Origin: Pseudoalteromonas luteoviolacea DSM 6061
GTDB lineage: Bacteria > Pseudomonadota > Gammaproteobacteria > Enterobacterales > Alteromonadaceae
Assembly: GCF_001625655.1 (NCBI RefSeq)
Contig: NZ_AUYB01000103.1
Location: 124,001 to 188,000 of the forward strand
Direction: 5' to 3'
Length of the DNA: 64,000 nucleotides
The notes under the pieces are model-generated. The model was not told the origin of the DNA, ran no database searches, and saw only the letters and a program-made list of their open reading frames with translations. Shown here in pieces: positions 45,138 through 53,634 of the stretch (positions within the stretch are counted from its first letter, which is position 1; each line of letters starts with the position of its first letter). Both the position numbers and the translations under genes were made by a program.

Positions 45138-46511
45138 TTAAGAAAGGTTTGCCTTGATTTCATCAAAGCTCTGTTCAATTAGTAAGTGGCCATTTTTAAA
45201 CACCGTTTGGAGTAAGTTTTCTCGGCTACCTAAATCGCTTTCTCGTACTGTTTTAATGCCTTTATATCTATCCACTACCACAGCGAGGCGACCTTTCTTG
45301 CTGCGCTTTCCATGGTCGGTAATTGGATCTTTAAAAACATCACGCCACAGACCTTTCACTTTTACCGCACTTGCTTTCATAGCAAATTGCATCGTGTCTC
45401 TATCAAGCTTTTGCAATAACGCGCCCCCCATACCGAAAGTGATGTTTTCAGCGCTAAGTTGTTTGCTCTGCATAGCTTTCAATATTTCACCAATAGACAC
45501 TTCATCAATACCATCACCTTGGATAACTCTGACGCAATCGGGCAATACTCGATATCCTTTGCTGTTGATGCGGTAGCCGAACTTAACCATTAATTTTTCT
45601 ATGGTGGTTGTCACAACTTTCACAGGTTCACCACTATCGGGGCGCACAACTAAGGTGCCACCGCTATTTTCAACCTGTTTTTTGAGCTCCTCTCCCCAAA
45701 GCGTATCAATTGCATGCCACAAATCATACGAATCACTGACTACTGCGACCAATTTACCGGGTCCTGAAAACTGCTTGAGCATATTTTCATATGCTTGCTT
45801 TTCTCCATCTTTGCCCCAAGCTGTAATGGTACTGTGCTCGGCTGCTGGAATAGAAAAGCCGGGCATGTTTGCACCATAGTGGCGTCTAGCTGCGACAATT
45901 GCGCTGAGCGTATCGGTACCCATAAAGTTGAGCAAATGTGCAGCGCCGCCAATCGATGCCGCTTCTTCTGTGGTTGCGCCTCTTGCACCAAAGTCATGGA
46001 GTTTAAACTCTAAGCCCTCTAATGATTCTGCGGTCTCTTGCATATATTTTCGAATCACTTGTTTGCAGTGATAAGATACAGTAGCAACCGTAGTTGGATA
46101 CCAAATCGCGCGCAGCAGGGCGGTTTCTACATAGCTGGTTAACCAAGCACACTTCGGATCGGTATTAATTACTTGTACCAATGCATTACTAATTGGCACT
46201 ACGGACCCTTCGGGTAAAGCTTGAATTTTAATTGGCAGTAACCCATCGTGTTTATCAACGATGTGTCGCCAACCTGCTTCATGAAATGGAACGCTGTGCA
46301 GTTCTAAAATCTCTTTGGCTTCATCTACATCATTGTGGGTTAAAGGCTTGGTAAGGTAGGTTTTAATGAACATTTGCAAACCAAAAAAAACCGCTTTTTG
46401 ATAATGCCCACCACGTGGCTCAATATAGCTGGATACCTGACTCGTACCTTCTGGGTATTGCTTAAAATGGGATGCTTTGTAGCTATCAGCGTTTAAAATA
46501 ATATTGTTCAT
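45138..46511 (-). CDS. nadV: Nicotinamide phosphoribosyltransferase
   Basis: This 457-residue enzyme converts nicotinamide and PRPP to NMN, the first step of the two-step NAD salvage shared with animals (NAMPT). ATG 46511 follows a strong AGGAGGA. Recognisable segments are NADSYKASHFKQYPEGT, the SDSYDLW motif and GGTLVVRPDSGEP. It lies 60 bp downstream of nadM with no terminator, so nadM-nadV form an operon that bypasses nicotinamide deamidation. Confidence 0.93.
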   Translation of the reverse strand: MNNIILNADSYKASHFKQYPEGTSQVSSYIEPRGGHYQKAVFFGLQMFIKTYLTKPLTHNDVDEAKEILELHSVPFHEAGWRHIVDKHDGLLPIKIQALPEGSVVPISNALVQVINTDPKCAWLTSYVETALLRAIWYPTTVATVSYHCKQVIRKYMQETAESLEGLEFKLHDFGARGATTEEAASIGGAAHLLNFMGTDTLSAIVAARRHYGANMPGFSIPAAEHSTITAWGKDGEKQAYENMLKQFSGPGKLVAVVSDSYDLWHAIDTLWGEELKKQVENSGGTLVVRPDSGEPVKVVTTTIEKLMVKFGYRINSKGYRVLPDCVRVIQGDGIDEVSIGEILKAMQSKQLSAENITFGMGGALLQKLDRDTMQFAMKASAVKVKGLWRDVFKDPITDHGKRSKKGRLAVVVDRYKGIKTVRESDLGSRENLLQTVFKNGHLLIEQSFDEIKANLS

Positions 46512-46571
46512 GATGGAGTTCCTCCTATCGTATTGGTGCAACGGGTCTATCCCATTGCATCTTTCGGTACA

Positions 46572-47633
46572 TTACATACCCGTTAATTCTTGAATTATAA
46601 AATAATGATCTTCAAATAACTTACTGGGTTCTAATTCTGCCAATGGGACCCACATGGCATGTTTTGCATCGTCAGACCCTTTTACCCTAGGTAGCGCTTT
46701 ATTAGGTTCTAAATCAAAATAAAAAGCATGTGTAATGGTTCTGCCCCGAGCTGAGCGGTGTGGATCATCAAACACTTGCTGTTGTTTAATTGAACCTTTC
46801 AAAACAGGAACCGGTACCTTGAGTCTGGTCTCTTCTCTTAGTTCTCGTAAACATGCATCTATAAGCTTTTCACTGCCGTTGACAAATCCGCCAGGCAGTG
46901 CCCAGAGACCTTTACCGGGTCTTGCTTTACGCTCTATTAAGAGTACATGACCACTTTGCACTACGACTGCATCAACAGTTACGAAAGTGGGAGGATATGG
47001 TGCATTTTGCCATGCTTGGCGATACTTTTCGATGAAATTATGTTCACTTTGAATGGCTTGGTAATCATCGGTTTTAATGAATTGGGTCAGCATATCTTTA
47101 ACAAATACAGGCAATTGCTGATGAATGTCGCGGTCTAAAAATGCTAACCCTTCAGTTGAGAAAATCTCTTGTCGAAGCGGCGTTGCTGAAATTTGCTCAA
47201 AGTTGTCGACAGGCACAGACCCCCATTGAGGAAACATATTCAAATAATATGAAGACTGGTCTTTACTGTGCCCAATCAAGCCTATGGTTGCAGGTTTGTG
47301 TGGCACACGGTGGTGTGCTGTAACGATTCCCTTGACGGTTGTTTGTACATTACGCACCCAAGCATCGTCGTTGTATACGGTGTCCATAAGCGGTGCTATA
47401 TGCACACGGGAATTTTCATCTTGAGTAAGTGCACCGCGTATCATTAGCTCTCGCTCGGCGCTGGTCCAAGGATTTCTAACAGTTCTTGGTTGATGTGCAG
47501 AACCACACAAAATAATTAAGTTTTGAGCGCGCTTTAAACCCTCTTTAACCACGGCTAGATGGCCTTGGTGAAAAGGCTGAAAACGGCCAATAAATACGAG
47601 AAAGTCGTATTTTTGATCGTGCGACATTGTCAT
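46572..47633 (-). CDS. nadM: Bifunctional NMN adenylyltransferase / Nudix hydrolase
   Basis: This 353-residue protein combines an archaeal-type NMN adenylyltransferase (FIGRFQPFHQGHLAVV nucleotidyltransferase motif, residues 10-27; LIGHSKDQSSYYLNMF) with a C-terminal Nudix domain (GGFVNGSEKLIDACLRELRE, then ETRL, about residues 240-263). It makes NAD from NMN, and the Nudix part probably cleaves an ADP-ribose-like compound. The Nudix box has Arg where most have Gly near its end, a known kind of variant. Confidence 0.93.
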   Translation of the reverse strand: MTMSHDQKYDFLVFIGRFQPFHQGHLAVVKEGLKRAQNLIILCGSAHQPRTVRNPWTSAERELMIRGALTQDENSRVHIAPLMDTVYNDDAWVRNVQTTVKGIVTAHHRVPHKPATIGLIGHSKDQSSYYLNMFPQWGSVPVDNFEQISATPLRQEIFSTEGLAFLDRDIHQQLPVFVKDMLTQFIKTDDYQAIQSEHNFIEKYRQAWQNAPYPPTFVTVDAVVVQSGHVLLIERKARPGKGLWALPGGFVNGSEKLIDACLRELREETRLKVPVPVLKGSIKQQQVFDDPHRSARGRTITHAFYFDLEPNKALPRVKGSDDAKHAMWVPLAELEPSKLFEDHYFIIQELTGM

Positions 47634-47699
47634 ATCAGCAAACCCCTTGCTGTTTTTATTGAACGCGAAGCAGGTCTATCCCGCCAGCGTATTTGGATA

Positions 47700-47718
47700 T
47701 CAAATGGTTCCCATTCGA
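47700..47718. promoter_or_regulatory. Imperfect palindrome upstream of nadM
   Basis: TCAAATGG-TTC-CCATTCGA is a 19-bp dyad with seven of eight arm positions paired. It sits about 70-85 bp upstream of nadM in the intergenic region, where an operator for the salvage operon would be expected. The factor (NrtR, NadQ or other) cannot be identified by eye. Confidence 0.4.
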
Positions 47719-47751
47719 CATCCATTACTTTGACATATCATGACCCGCTTT

Positions 47752-48204
47752 TCAAACAGTTATTTTTATTAGATGACTTTCTTCTTCTAAGCCAAATTCG
47801 CGTTTTAAATCACTGAATAAAGCTTGTTTTTGCTCGTCGCTGAGGTTGCTAGTATCGTGCTCTTCGAGAGATTTTGACAAAAAATCAACGACCTGCTGTA
47901 AGTCAATTGCTGGAGAACCATCTTTTAAGGAGGGTTTTGGAGGAGGTTTTACTCCCGCTAATTCGCCTACGGCTTTAGCATCGAAGCCAAGTTCAGACAT
48001 GTGTTCTGCCAATGCTTTACCCGGCTTTATACCAGCTTCTTTAAAGGTCTCAACGATTGATTTGGCATCTTCTTCGCTCAGGTTTTGCGGATCGAATTGT
48101 TCAAGTGTGGCTTTGATTGTATCGGATTGCTCTGCACTCAACTGATTATCTGGACGGCCAAAAGACCCATTTTGATTGTAAGACACTGCACCTATCATGA
48201 TCAT
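47752..48204 (-). CDS. Acidic helical protein of unknown function
   Basis: A 150-residue hydrophilic protein with two similar acidic helical blocks: LEQFDPQNLSEEDAKSIVET near residue 32 and LEEHDTSNLSDEQKQALFSD near residue 115. This internal duplication resembles degenerate EF-hand-like or calcium-sensor folds, but no canonical DxDxDG loop is present. A Pro/Lys linker (KPPPKPSLKDG) separates the halves. The start is uncertain (GTG 48207, ATG 48204 or ATG 48198), and none has a good Shine-Dalgarno. It lies between the NAD genes and the peptide cluster. Confidence 0.55.
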   Translation of the reverse strand: MIMIGAVSYNQNGSFGRPDNQLSAEQSDTIKATLEQFDPQNLSEEDAKSIVETFKEAGIKPGKALAEHMSELGFDAKAVGELAGVKPPPKPSLKDGSPAIDLQQVVDFLSKSLEEHDTSNLSDEQKQALFSDLKREFGLEEESHLIKITV

Positions 48205-48274
48205 CACACATAGCTATTTTTCATTGCTTATAGTGTGTACACACAATGCGCAAATAATGTGAAAGGTGAAATTT

Positions 48275-48973
48275 TTAGATAAGGTGTTTGAGCATTAACT
48301 GCGCTTTTTGGTAATCTTCAGGTGTGCCGATATCTATAAACTCGGCGCGATAACACTGACTATACAGCGATTTGCTGGCAGCAAATTCTGATAAGTATTG
48401 CTCGAAAGAGAATGGGGTAGTAGCGGTACTAGCCAAAAACTCAGCTTTATTTATCAGGTATACACCCGCATTAATATAGCCCGCTCCTTGTTTACCCTTT
48501 TCAAGAAATTCAGTAATAAGGCCTGAGTCTGGGTCTATGGTCAGCGCACCAAAGCGGCTAATATCAGGCACGTAGGCGGCAGCAAGGCTGATAGCTCCTT
48601 TATTTGTAACCTGCTGAGTAAAAGCGCAGTAATCAATATCAAAATAGCAGTCCCCGTTTAATACTAAAACATGTTTCTGAGTACTTAATTGCATGGCATT
48701 GCGTATTGCACCACCGGTACCAAGGGGTTCTCTTTCTCGGCTCAAAGAGATATTAGCAAGAGGTTGATTGGCGTTTGCATATTGCTCAAAGTGCTCATGT
48801 AGATGCCCTGTTGCTAAAATTAAATGTAAGTGTTGGCCAAATGCACTGCGCAGCCTATGTAAAACAAGATCAAAAAACGGGCGATTTCCAATTGGAGCTA
48901 AGGGCTTAGGCAGGTTATTCACAATCGAACTAAGTCGGGTGCCTTTACCACCGACTAACACGATCACATCCAT
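48275..48973 (-). CDS. Sugar-1-phosphate nucleotidyltransferase (HddC-like)
   Basis: This 232-residue enzyme activates a sugar 1-phosphate with an NTP. Motifs are VGGKGTRL, NNLPKPLAPIGNRP, REREPLGTGGAIRNA and VLNGDCYFDID. The closest types are D-glycero-D-manno-heptose-1-phosphate guanylyltransferases and mannose-1-phosphate guanylyltransferases. The ATG 48973 has AGGAG 8 bp upstream; the gene overlaps the kinase by 10 bp. It is the last gene of the peptide/glycan operon and, with the kinase, should make an activated sugar donor. Confidence 0.85.
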   Translation of the reverse strand: MDVIVLVGGKGTRLSSIVNNLPKPLAPIGNRPFFDLVLHRLRSAFGQHLHLILATGHLHEHFEQYANANQPLANISLSREREPLGTGGAIRNAMQLSTQKHVLVLNGDCYFDIDYCAFTQQVTNKGAISLAAAYVPDISRFGALTIDPDSGLITEFLEKGKQGAGYINAGVYLINKAEFLASTATTPFSFEQYLSEFAASKSLYSQCYRAEFIDIGTPEDYQKAQLMLKHLI

Positions 48974-50046
48974 ATGCACGACTCCTGCGTTTTGGAGTCG
49001 GCATTGCTTTGAACTCTGATAGCCTGCGCACCGTGATCAACGAATTCTATCTGCACAATATTTGTGTTGAACGTACGTATGATGTTTGCTTTTATCTGAT
49101 TGGCTGTCTTATTTGGGAGAGCAAATAGCATAAAACCACCACCTCCTGCACCACATACTTTTCCTGCTAAAGCACCTTGCTTAATTACAAACTCAAATAA
49201 ATGTGCAACTTTGCTAGGCAGCACCGCTTCGCCAAGCTGATGCTTTTGCTCACTGGCAATATTAAACAACGACCAAAATTGTTCGATATCCGCATCTAGT
49301 AGTGCTTGTGCCATTGGAATAACTGACGTCCGGATATTGTGTAAATAATTTAGTCTAAGCGCATTGCATTGTTTGATTTGTAAAGACTGCGCCTCAATGG
49401 CTTCCCCTGGGCTCCTTAGTACTTGGCTGTTAATCAAGACAATCTGAGACTCCAAAGTCTGGCGGGTTGATTGACTCAACGAGAGTGGCGTAACCTTATT
49501 GTCATGTTGACTCAAAAATGAAAAATGATTGAGCCCACCAAATGCGGCAGCGTACTGATCTTGTAGTCCACCTTTTAGTTTTAATTTTGTGCGTTCAATG
49601 TCATATGCTACACGTGCTAACATCTGAGGGTTAGTGGGTACATTTAGCAATTCACAAAACCCTTTTATCAGTGCAACTGTGAGCGCTGATGAGGCTCCGA
49701 GGCCGCTGCCAAACCCCATTTCACTCCAAGTATCTATTGAACATGGAATAAATCTACCTTGGTGGTGATTTTCAACAAAATAAAGATACACCGCTTGCTG
49801 AATCGCGAGTGGCCCTTGCAATGAGAGTTGACTTAAATCTTTGGCATTAAATCTCTCCTCAGAGTCACAACAATGTATCGTTAGTTCATTTCCACCCGTG
49901 ACTATTTGTCCGTACACGTATAAATTAATTGTACAGTTGATTACTTCACTGCCGTACAAGTCTACGTATGGTGGGATATCTGTACCACCGCCAGCAAGAC
50001 CAATTCGTAATGGTGCACGACACTGTATCATGTCATTTTCAGTCAT
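48964..50046 (-). CDS. GHMP-family sugar kinase (HddA-like)
   Basis: This 360-residue kinase of the GHMP family has APLRIGLAGGGTDIPPYVDL at the N-terminus, the ATP loop GFGSGLGASSALTVA, and a C-terminal GKVCGAGGGGFMLF. It most resembles D-glycero-D-manno-heptose-7-phosphate kinase. The isomerase (GmhA) and phosphatase (GmhB) of that pathway are not in the window, so they may be encoded elsewhere. The start is 2 bp after the epimerase stop, giving tight coupling. Confidence 0.85.
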   Translation of the reverse strand: MTENDMIQCRAPLRIGLAGGGTDIPPYVDLYGSEVINCTINLYVYGQIVTGGNELTIHCCDSEERFNAKDLSQLSLQGPLAIQQAVYLYFVENHHQGRFIPCSIDTWSEMGFGSGLGASSALTVALIKGFCELLNVPTNPQMLARVAYDIERTKLKLKGGLQDQYAAAFGGLNHFSFLSQHDNKVTPLSLSQSTRQTLESQIVLINSQVLRSPGEAIEAQSLQIKQCNALRLNYLHNIRTSVIPMAQALLDADIEQFWSLFNIASEQKHQLGEAVLPSKVAHLFEFVIKQGALAGKVCGAGGGGFMLFALPNKTANQIKANIIRTFNTNIVQIEFVDHGAQAIRVQSNADSKTQESCIWM

Positions 50047-50048
50047 GT

Positions 50049-51368
50049 TTAATAACCTTCGAGAATGTCAATGTGGCGTTTAACCTTGCTTTGATAACGA
50101 GATAGACTAGCGGCAATGTTTTGTCCTACATTTTCGCCATAGAGCTTATGAGGGGCGCTAGTTGGCCATACTTTTTGCGGTTCGTCAATGGCAAGCTTCA
50201 GACCCGAGTAGATAAATGCGTCGTCCAATGGCGGCACAAGCAGATTAGACTGGCTCTCTAGAACAGTCTCTGGTCTATCTGTGTTTGCACGGCAAGTTAA
50301 CATGGGTACATTAAGTGTATGTAACTCCTCTTGTAAGCCGCCACTGTCACTGTAAACAAAGCGACAGTGCTCACCAGTTACAAACTCCAAAACATGCTGG
50401 TAGCTTGGCCATAGGTCATGAAAAACGACTCCCGCTTGTTTGGCTGTTTCTACGAGAGAGTCCAATTGATGTGTCTCTACTGCGCGGATGAAAGCGTTGT
50501 ATTTGACGAAGACGATATTATATTGCTCCAATGCAAGTTGTGTTAAGGCTTTCATGAGTGCGATTAAAATCGGTTTTGTTAGGTTCTCACGACGATGAAT
50601 ATCGACACGTATCCATTTGCCTTGTGCTAACTCTGGGTAGCAATCATAAATGGTTTCTTGTGGTTGCTGCTTGCTTTGCAGCATAACTGCGTCAGCGCTG
50701 AGTGAGCCAACAATATCGATGCTTTCTTTTTGGTACCCCTCTCTTAGTAAGGTTTGCCGATTGCGCTCTATAGGTGCGAGTAATAAGTCTGATACACATG
50801 AAGTTAATACGGTATCAATTCCTTCTGGGAAGGGCATATCACGATGCCAGACCCAATCACATTGACGTTGTAATAAAAGCTTGCCTCCTTGTAGATCGTG
50901 CCAATTTTTAGGGCCCATACTTCGCAGCCCAGCCTCTACATGTACAGCTCTTGTCCCAGTTGCCAAATACCAATATTGAGGTAACAAATTGGATGTGAGA
51001 GTATCGCCAGAAACCACGGGAACAACGCACGTATCTGGCGCTAATTCAGTAAAGTAATGAGCCAGTTGCTCTACGGCACAGGCCATATTTGCGGCCTTAT
51101 TGAGTATACTTCCAGTGATATTTAAGTTGATGGCAATCTTGTCAGCGATATTGAATAAAGCGCCTGCTTCAGTTAAGACCGCGTCATAGTGCTGACCGCT
51201 TTCAATGACCAGCGTGCTGATATCTTGGGCTTCACATGCACGTACCAAAGAAGCCAGTTTTACGTAACAGGGCTTGGTTGCAATGACTATCATAAAAACA
51301 GGCCTGCTATTGCGATAGGCATCGTCAAAAACAGCTTTCACTTTGTCATCTTGTATACTGATTGCCAT
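50049..51368 (-). CDS. UDP-GlcNAc 2-epimerase-like protein (WecB type)
   Basis: This 439-residue protein has the non-hydrolysing UDP-GlcNAc 2-epimerase fold: IESGQHYDAVLTE, SGDTLTSNLLPQY, HVEAGLRSMGPKN, RVDIHRRENL and VYSDSGGLQEELHTLNVP. It is about 60 residues longer than typical WecB, mostly at the N-terminus, and VVSGD replaces the usual VxGD/HGD, so its substrate may be non-standard. It should interconvert UDP-GlcNAc and UDP-ManNAc or a relative. It follows the 539-residue gene by 13 bp and has GGAG before its ATG. Confidence 0.82.
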   Translation of the reverse strand: MAISIQDDKVKAVFDDAYRNSRPVFMIVIATKPCYVKLASLVRACEAQDISTLVIESGQHYDAVLTEAGALFNIADKIAINLNITGSILNKAANMACAVEQLAHYFTELAPDTCVVPVVSGDTLTSNLLPQYWYLATGTRAVHVEAGLRSMGPKNWHDLQGGKLLLQRQCDWVWHRDMPFPEGIDTVLTSCVSDLLLAPIERNRQTLLREGYQKESIDIVGSLSADAVMLQSKQQPQETIYDCYPELAQGKWIRVDIHRRENLTKPILIALMKALTQLALEQYNIVFVKYNAFIRAVETHQLDSLVETAKQAGVVFHDLWPSYQHVLEFVTGEHCRFVYSDSGGLQEELHTLNVPMLTCRANTDRPETVLESQSNLLVPPLDDAFIYSGLKLAIDEPQKVWPTSAPHKLYGENVGQNIAASLSRYQSKVKRHIDILEGY

Positions 51369-51381
51369 GAGTACTCCAATT

Positions 51382-53001
51382 TTATGCTGCTGTCATACAG
51401 TGTTTTGTTAGCAATGTTTCAATATTTTGCTGTGTGAGTTCAATAAGTTTCTGCATTGCAGCTACGATGATGTCCGTGCTGGTTTGTTCAGAAAAACTAA
51501 TAAACAAACGGCCTCGACCTTTATTCCATTCTTCGTCCCAGTCCAGCGCTTGGTAATTTTGTATTTCTGTGCGCAGTAGGGGAATAGTTTGTTTCAAATA
51601 GGGTTTAATAAACGCTAACTCGTCACGTTCTAAGTGAATTTCTACGCCAATAGCGCTTGGCAATGTGAGAAATTCATAGTGGCATGCTCTTGGCCAATGA
51701 CTTGGTGCGATGCGTCTGAAATGCATAAACGAGCCCCGAGTTTGCCAGTTTTCACTGGCTTGAGTATTGTATTTTTCAACGATATCCAAAAATTTCTCAG
51801 GCCGCTCTTTTTGTACTTTGTGCACAGAAAAGATCCCATTAGCAACGACATCCCACGTGCTATCGATATACGTAGTATGAGTTTGCAAATTATCGAGAGT
51901 GGCAATGTATGCTGTTAAGTCAGGTTTTTCCGAGTTAATAAGTTCACTGAGTAGTGTCTGGGCGCGACGGTAATGCCCAAGGCCTAAAAATGCTTCTTGG
52001 AAATCAACTTGGTGCAGTGAGTTCTTGAGAATTTTATTTAAGGTATTTACGATTTCGATGGCGCAATTAAAGTCTTTTTCATCTACTTCGAAGCCATCTA
52101 ACATTGCAAAGCCCATTACTTCGATTACATGCCCTGCATAATAGACTTGATTTTCAATGAGATCAGACATCACCATGTCATTGCGTAATTGGTCGAGCTG
52201 TTGCTTACTCTCTGTATCTTCTGGATTGTCTACCAATTTTACAGTTAGCCTCAATACACTCAAAAGTACATGCAAGATTTCAAGTTGGCTGGTTAAAAAC
52301 AGTTGCGCATATGGTTTGAACTTTTCTAACCCTGGCACCTTCGCAACCATAGCCAGAACCCCCTCAGTGAGGTGAAACTTACGACACACCGTATAGTCTC
52401 CCACATAATGGGCATGCACCGCTTGGACCATGAGTTGCTCTATATCAAATTCTTGCGGGGTACCGTTTGGGTCGTAAAAAGTAAAGCTACGAGCATTGAT
52501 ATGAGGGTAATAGTTGGCAAGTGCAAACAGCATATGGCCCAACTCAACGCCTTTGTTGGTCATAATTTGTGTAGAACCGTTGAGTAAATCTGCGAATGTG
52601 ATGCCCGTTTGGGCAATATCAACGGTAGCAGGTACGCCTGCCATAGCAGAGTACGCAAAAGTTTGCCATGGGTGAAAGTCACCTTCAGGATCACATTGAT
52701 AAATGTATGGTTGTTTGTTTTTTTTAAAGTGTACAAAACCTGAGATTAAATCTGTTAAGGGGTTACCTTGGTAGGTGAGATTTCCCCAGCCATTAATCAC
52801 GTGGCAGAGGTGTGGTAGACCGTCCCGCTCAACAATGCTGTCTAGGTTTTCTGCAATAAGACAGTCAGAGATATTAATCACTTGATTGGCAAGCGCTGTG
52901 TCAATTCCCTGAGATAGCTCAATACTATTTTTGGTTTGATTAATAATTTTCCAGCATTCTTCTTTTAGCTGAATTGGTGACCAAGGTGTGATCTGTGACA
53001 T
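51382..53001 (-). CDS. Unrecognised 539-residue protein beside RiPP-like precursors
   Basis: I do not recognise this family. The start is ATG 53001 (MSQITPWSPIQLKEECWKI) behind GGGG. It has no signal peptide and no membrane helix, and is predicted almost wholly helical, with many His/Tyr/Trp residues in short motifs: DPEGDFHPWQTFAYSAMAGV (about residue 109), GVELGHMLFALANYYPHIN, VHAHYVGDYTVCRKFHLTEG and ENQVYYAGHVIEVMGFAML. It shows no radical-SAM cysteines, YcaO or LanM signatures. Position, directly after the three precursor-like genes and before sugar genes, makes it the best candidate maturation enzyme or leader-binding protein; that is inference. Confidence 0.75.
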   Translation of the reverse strand: MSQITPWSPIQLKEECWKIINQTKNSIELSQGIDTALANQVINISDCLIAENLDSIVERDGLPHLCHVINGWGNLTYQGNPLTDLISGFVHFKKNKQPYIYQCDPEGDFHPWQTFAYSAMAGVPATVDIAQTGITFADLLNGSTQIMTNKGVELGHMLFALANYYPHINARSFTFYDPNGTPQEFDIEQLMVQAVHAHYVGDYTVCRKFHLTEGVLAMVAKVPGLEKFKPYAQLFLTSQLEILHVLLSVLRLTVKLVDNPEDTESKQQLDQLRNDMVMSDLIENQVYYAGHVIEVMGFAMLDGFEVDEKDFNCAIEIVNTLNKILKNSLHQVDFQEAFLGLGHYRRAQTLLSELINSEKPDLTAYIATLDNLQTHTTYIDSTWDVVANGIFSVHKVQKERPEKFLDIVEKYNTQASENWQTRGSFMHFRRIAPSHWPRACHYEFLTLPSAIGVEIHLERDELAFIKPYLKQTIPLLRTEIQNYQALDWDEEWNKGRGRLFISFSEQTSTDIIVAAMQKLIELTQQNIETLLTKHCMTAA

Positions 53002-53033
53002 GATATTTAGCCCCGATATTATTGTTCTTAGAA

Positions 53034-53052
53034 GGAGGTGCATCGCACCTCC
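53034..53052 (-). promoter_or_regulatory. GC-rich hairpin between precursor genes and the 539-residue gene
   Basis: GGAGGTGC and GCACCTCC form a perfect 8-bp stem with a 3-nt loop. It lies between the last precursor-like gene and the next gene. On the minus strand it is followed by TTCT rather than a T-run, so it is a weak terminator or a processing/stabilising hairpin. Confidence 0.6.
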
Positions 53053-53067
53053 ATAGGGTAGTACTAA

Positions 53068-53226
53068 TTACTTAAACTCTTGATCACAGCAGCCTTGAGT
53101 ACAACAACCGCGGATCAATACTGGCTCATTGGCCAACTCTTCTTGATTCACTTTAGATGTTACGCCACCTGTGATGGCATCTAGATCTTCCAGCGTTAGA
53201 GGCTTCATTTCTTGATTGTCTTTCAT
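53068..53226 (-). CDS. RiPP-like precursor peptide 1
   Basis: A 52-residue peptide starting at ATG 53226 (AAGGA upstream). It has a charged leader (MKDNQEMKPLTLEDLDAITG G) ending in GG at residues 20-21, then a conserved tail with EPVLIRGCCTQGCC and a short end DQEFK. This ordering, a small peptide with a leader of the LxLEDLDxxxGG sort followed by a Cys-rich tail, is typical of RiPP precursors. A longer upstream start would include unrelated sequence. It follows precursor 2 by 19 bp. Four cysteines as two CC pairs are the likely sites of modification or metal binding. Confidence 0.85.
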   Translation of the reverse strand: MKDNQEMKPLTLEDLDAITGGVTSKVNQEELANEPVLIRGCCTQGCCDQEFK

Positions 53227-53245
53227 GGTATTTTCCTTATTAAGG

Positions 53246-53410
53246 TTAGAATGGTTGAGGAGGTTCACTACAACAGCCTTGGGTGCAACAACCACGTATC
53301 AAAACAGGTTCTTTAGCAAGGTCCTGCTTATTCACTCTGGTCGTGTCGCCGCCAGCAATTGTATTAATTTCCTCAAGGGTTAAAGGCTTCATTTGGTCGT
53401 TATTTTTCAC
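53246..53410 (-). CDS. RiPP-like precursor peptide 2
   Basis: A 54-residue peptide translated from a GTG at 53408-53410 with AAGGA upstream; automated callers with an ATG minimum length would miss it. The leader (MKNNDQMKPLTLEEINTIAG G) ends in GG and the tail has EPVLIRGCCTQGCC followed by SEPPQPF. It is clearly homologous to its neighbours. The conserved tail and more variable end suggest the modification machinery reads the Cys motif. Confidence 0.85.
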   Translation of the reverse strand: MKNNDQMKPLTLEEINTIAGGDTTRVNKQDLAKEPVLIRGCCTQGCCSEPPQPF

Positions 53411-53434
53411 GTTGAATCCTTGTCAGAGCTGTCA

Positions 53435-53599
53435 TTAGAAAATTTGAGGTGGTTCGTCACAGCAGCCTTGATTACAACAGCCACGAATCAAAATTGGCTC
53501 GTTAGACAAGTCATCCTTTTCGAATTTATTGGCGCCACCACCTACAATTGATTCCATTTCCTCAAGTGATAAAGGCTTCATTTCTTCTATGTTTTTCAT
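53435..53599 (-). CDS. RiPP-like precursor peptide 3
   Basis: A 54-residue peptide from ATG 53599 with AAGGA upstream. Leader MKNIEEMKPLSLEEMESIVG G, tail EPILIRGCCNQGCC, end DEPPQIF. It is the first of the three to be transcribed and starts 35 bp after the GT2 stop. Of the 14 residues in the EPxLIRGCCxQGCC block only two vary among the three genes. Confidence 0.85.
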   Translation of the reverse strand: MKNIEEMKPLSLEEMESIVGGGANKFEKDDLSNEPILIRGCCNQGCCDEPPQIF

Positions 53600-53634
53600 T
53601 GTTTTTTTCCTTAACTTATAATTTGCTAGTGTTA

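Noticed and set aside
53227..53295. Extended start for precursor peptide 1
   Set aside because: The added residues overlap the end of precursor 2, whereas the ATG at 53226 has its own AAGGA and matches the other two leaders.
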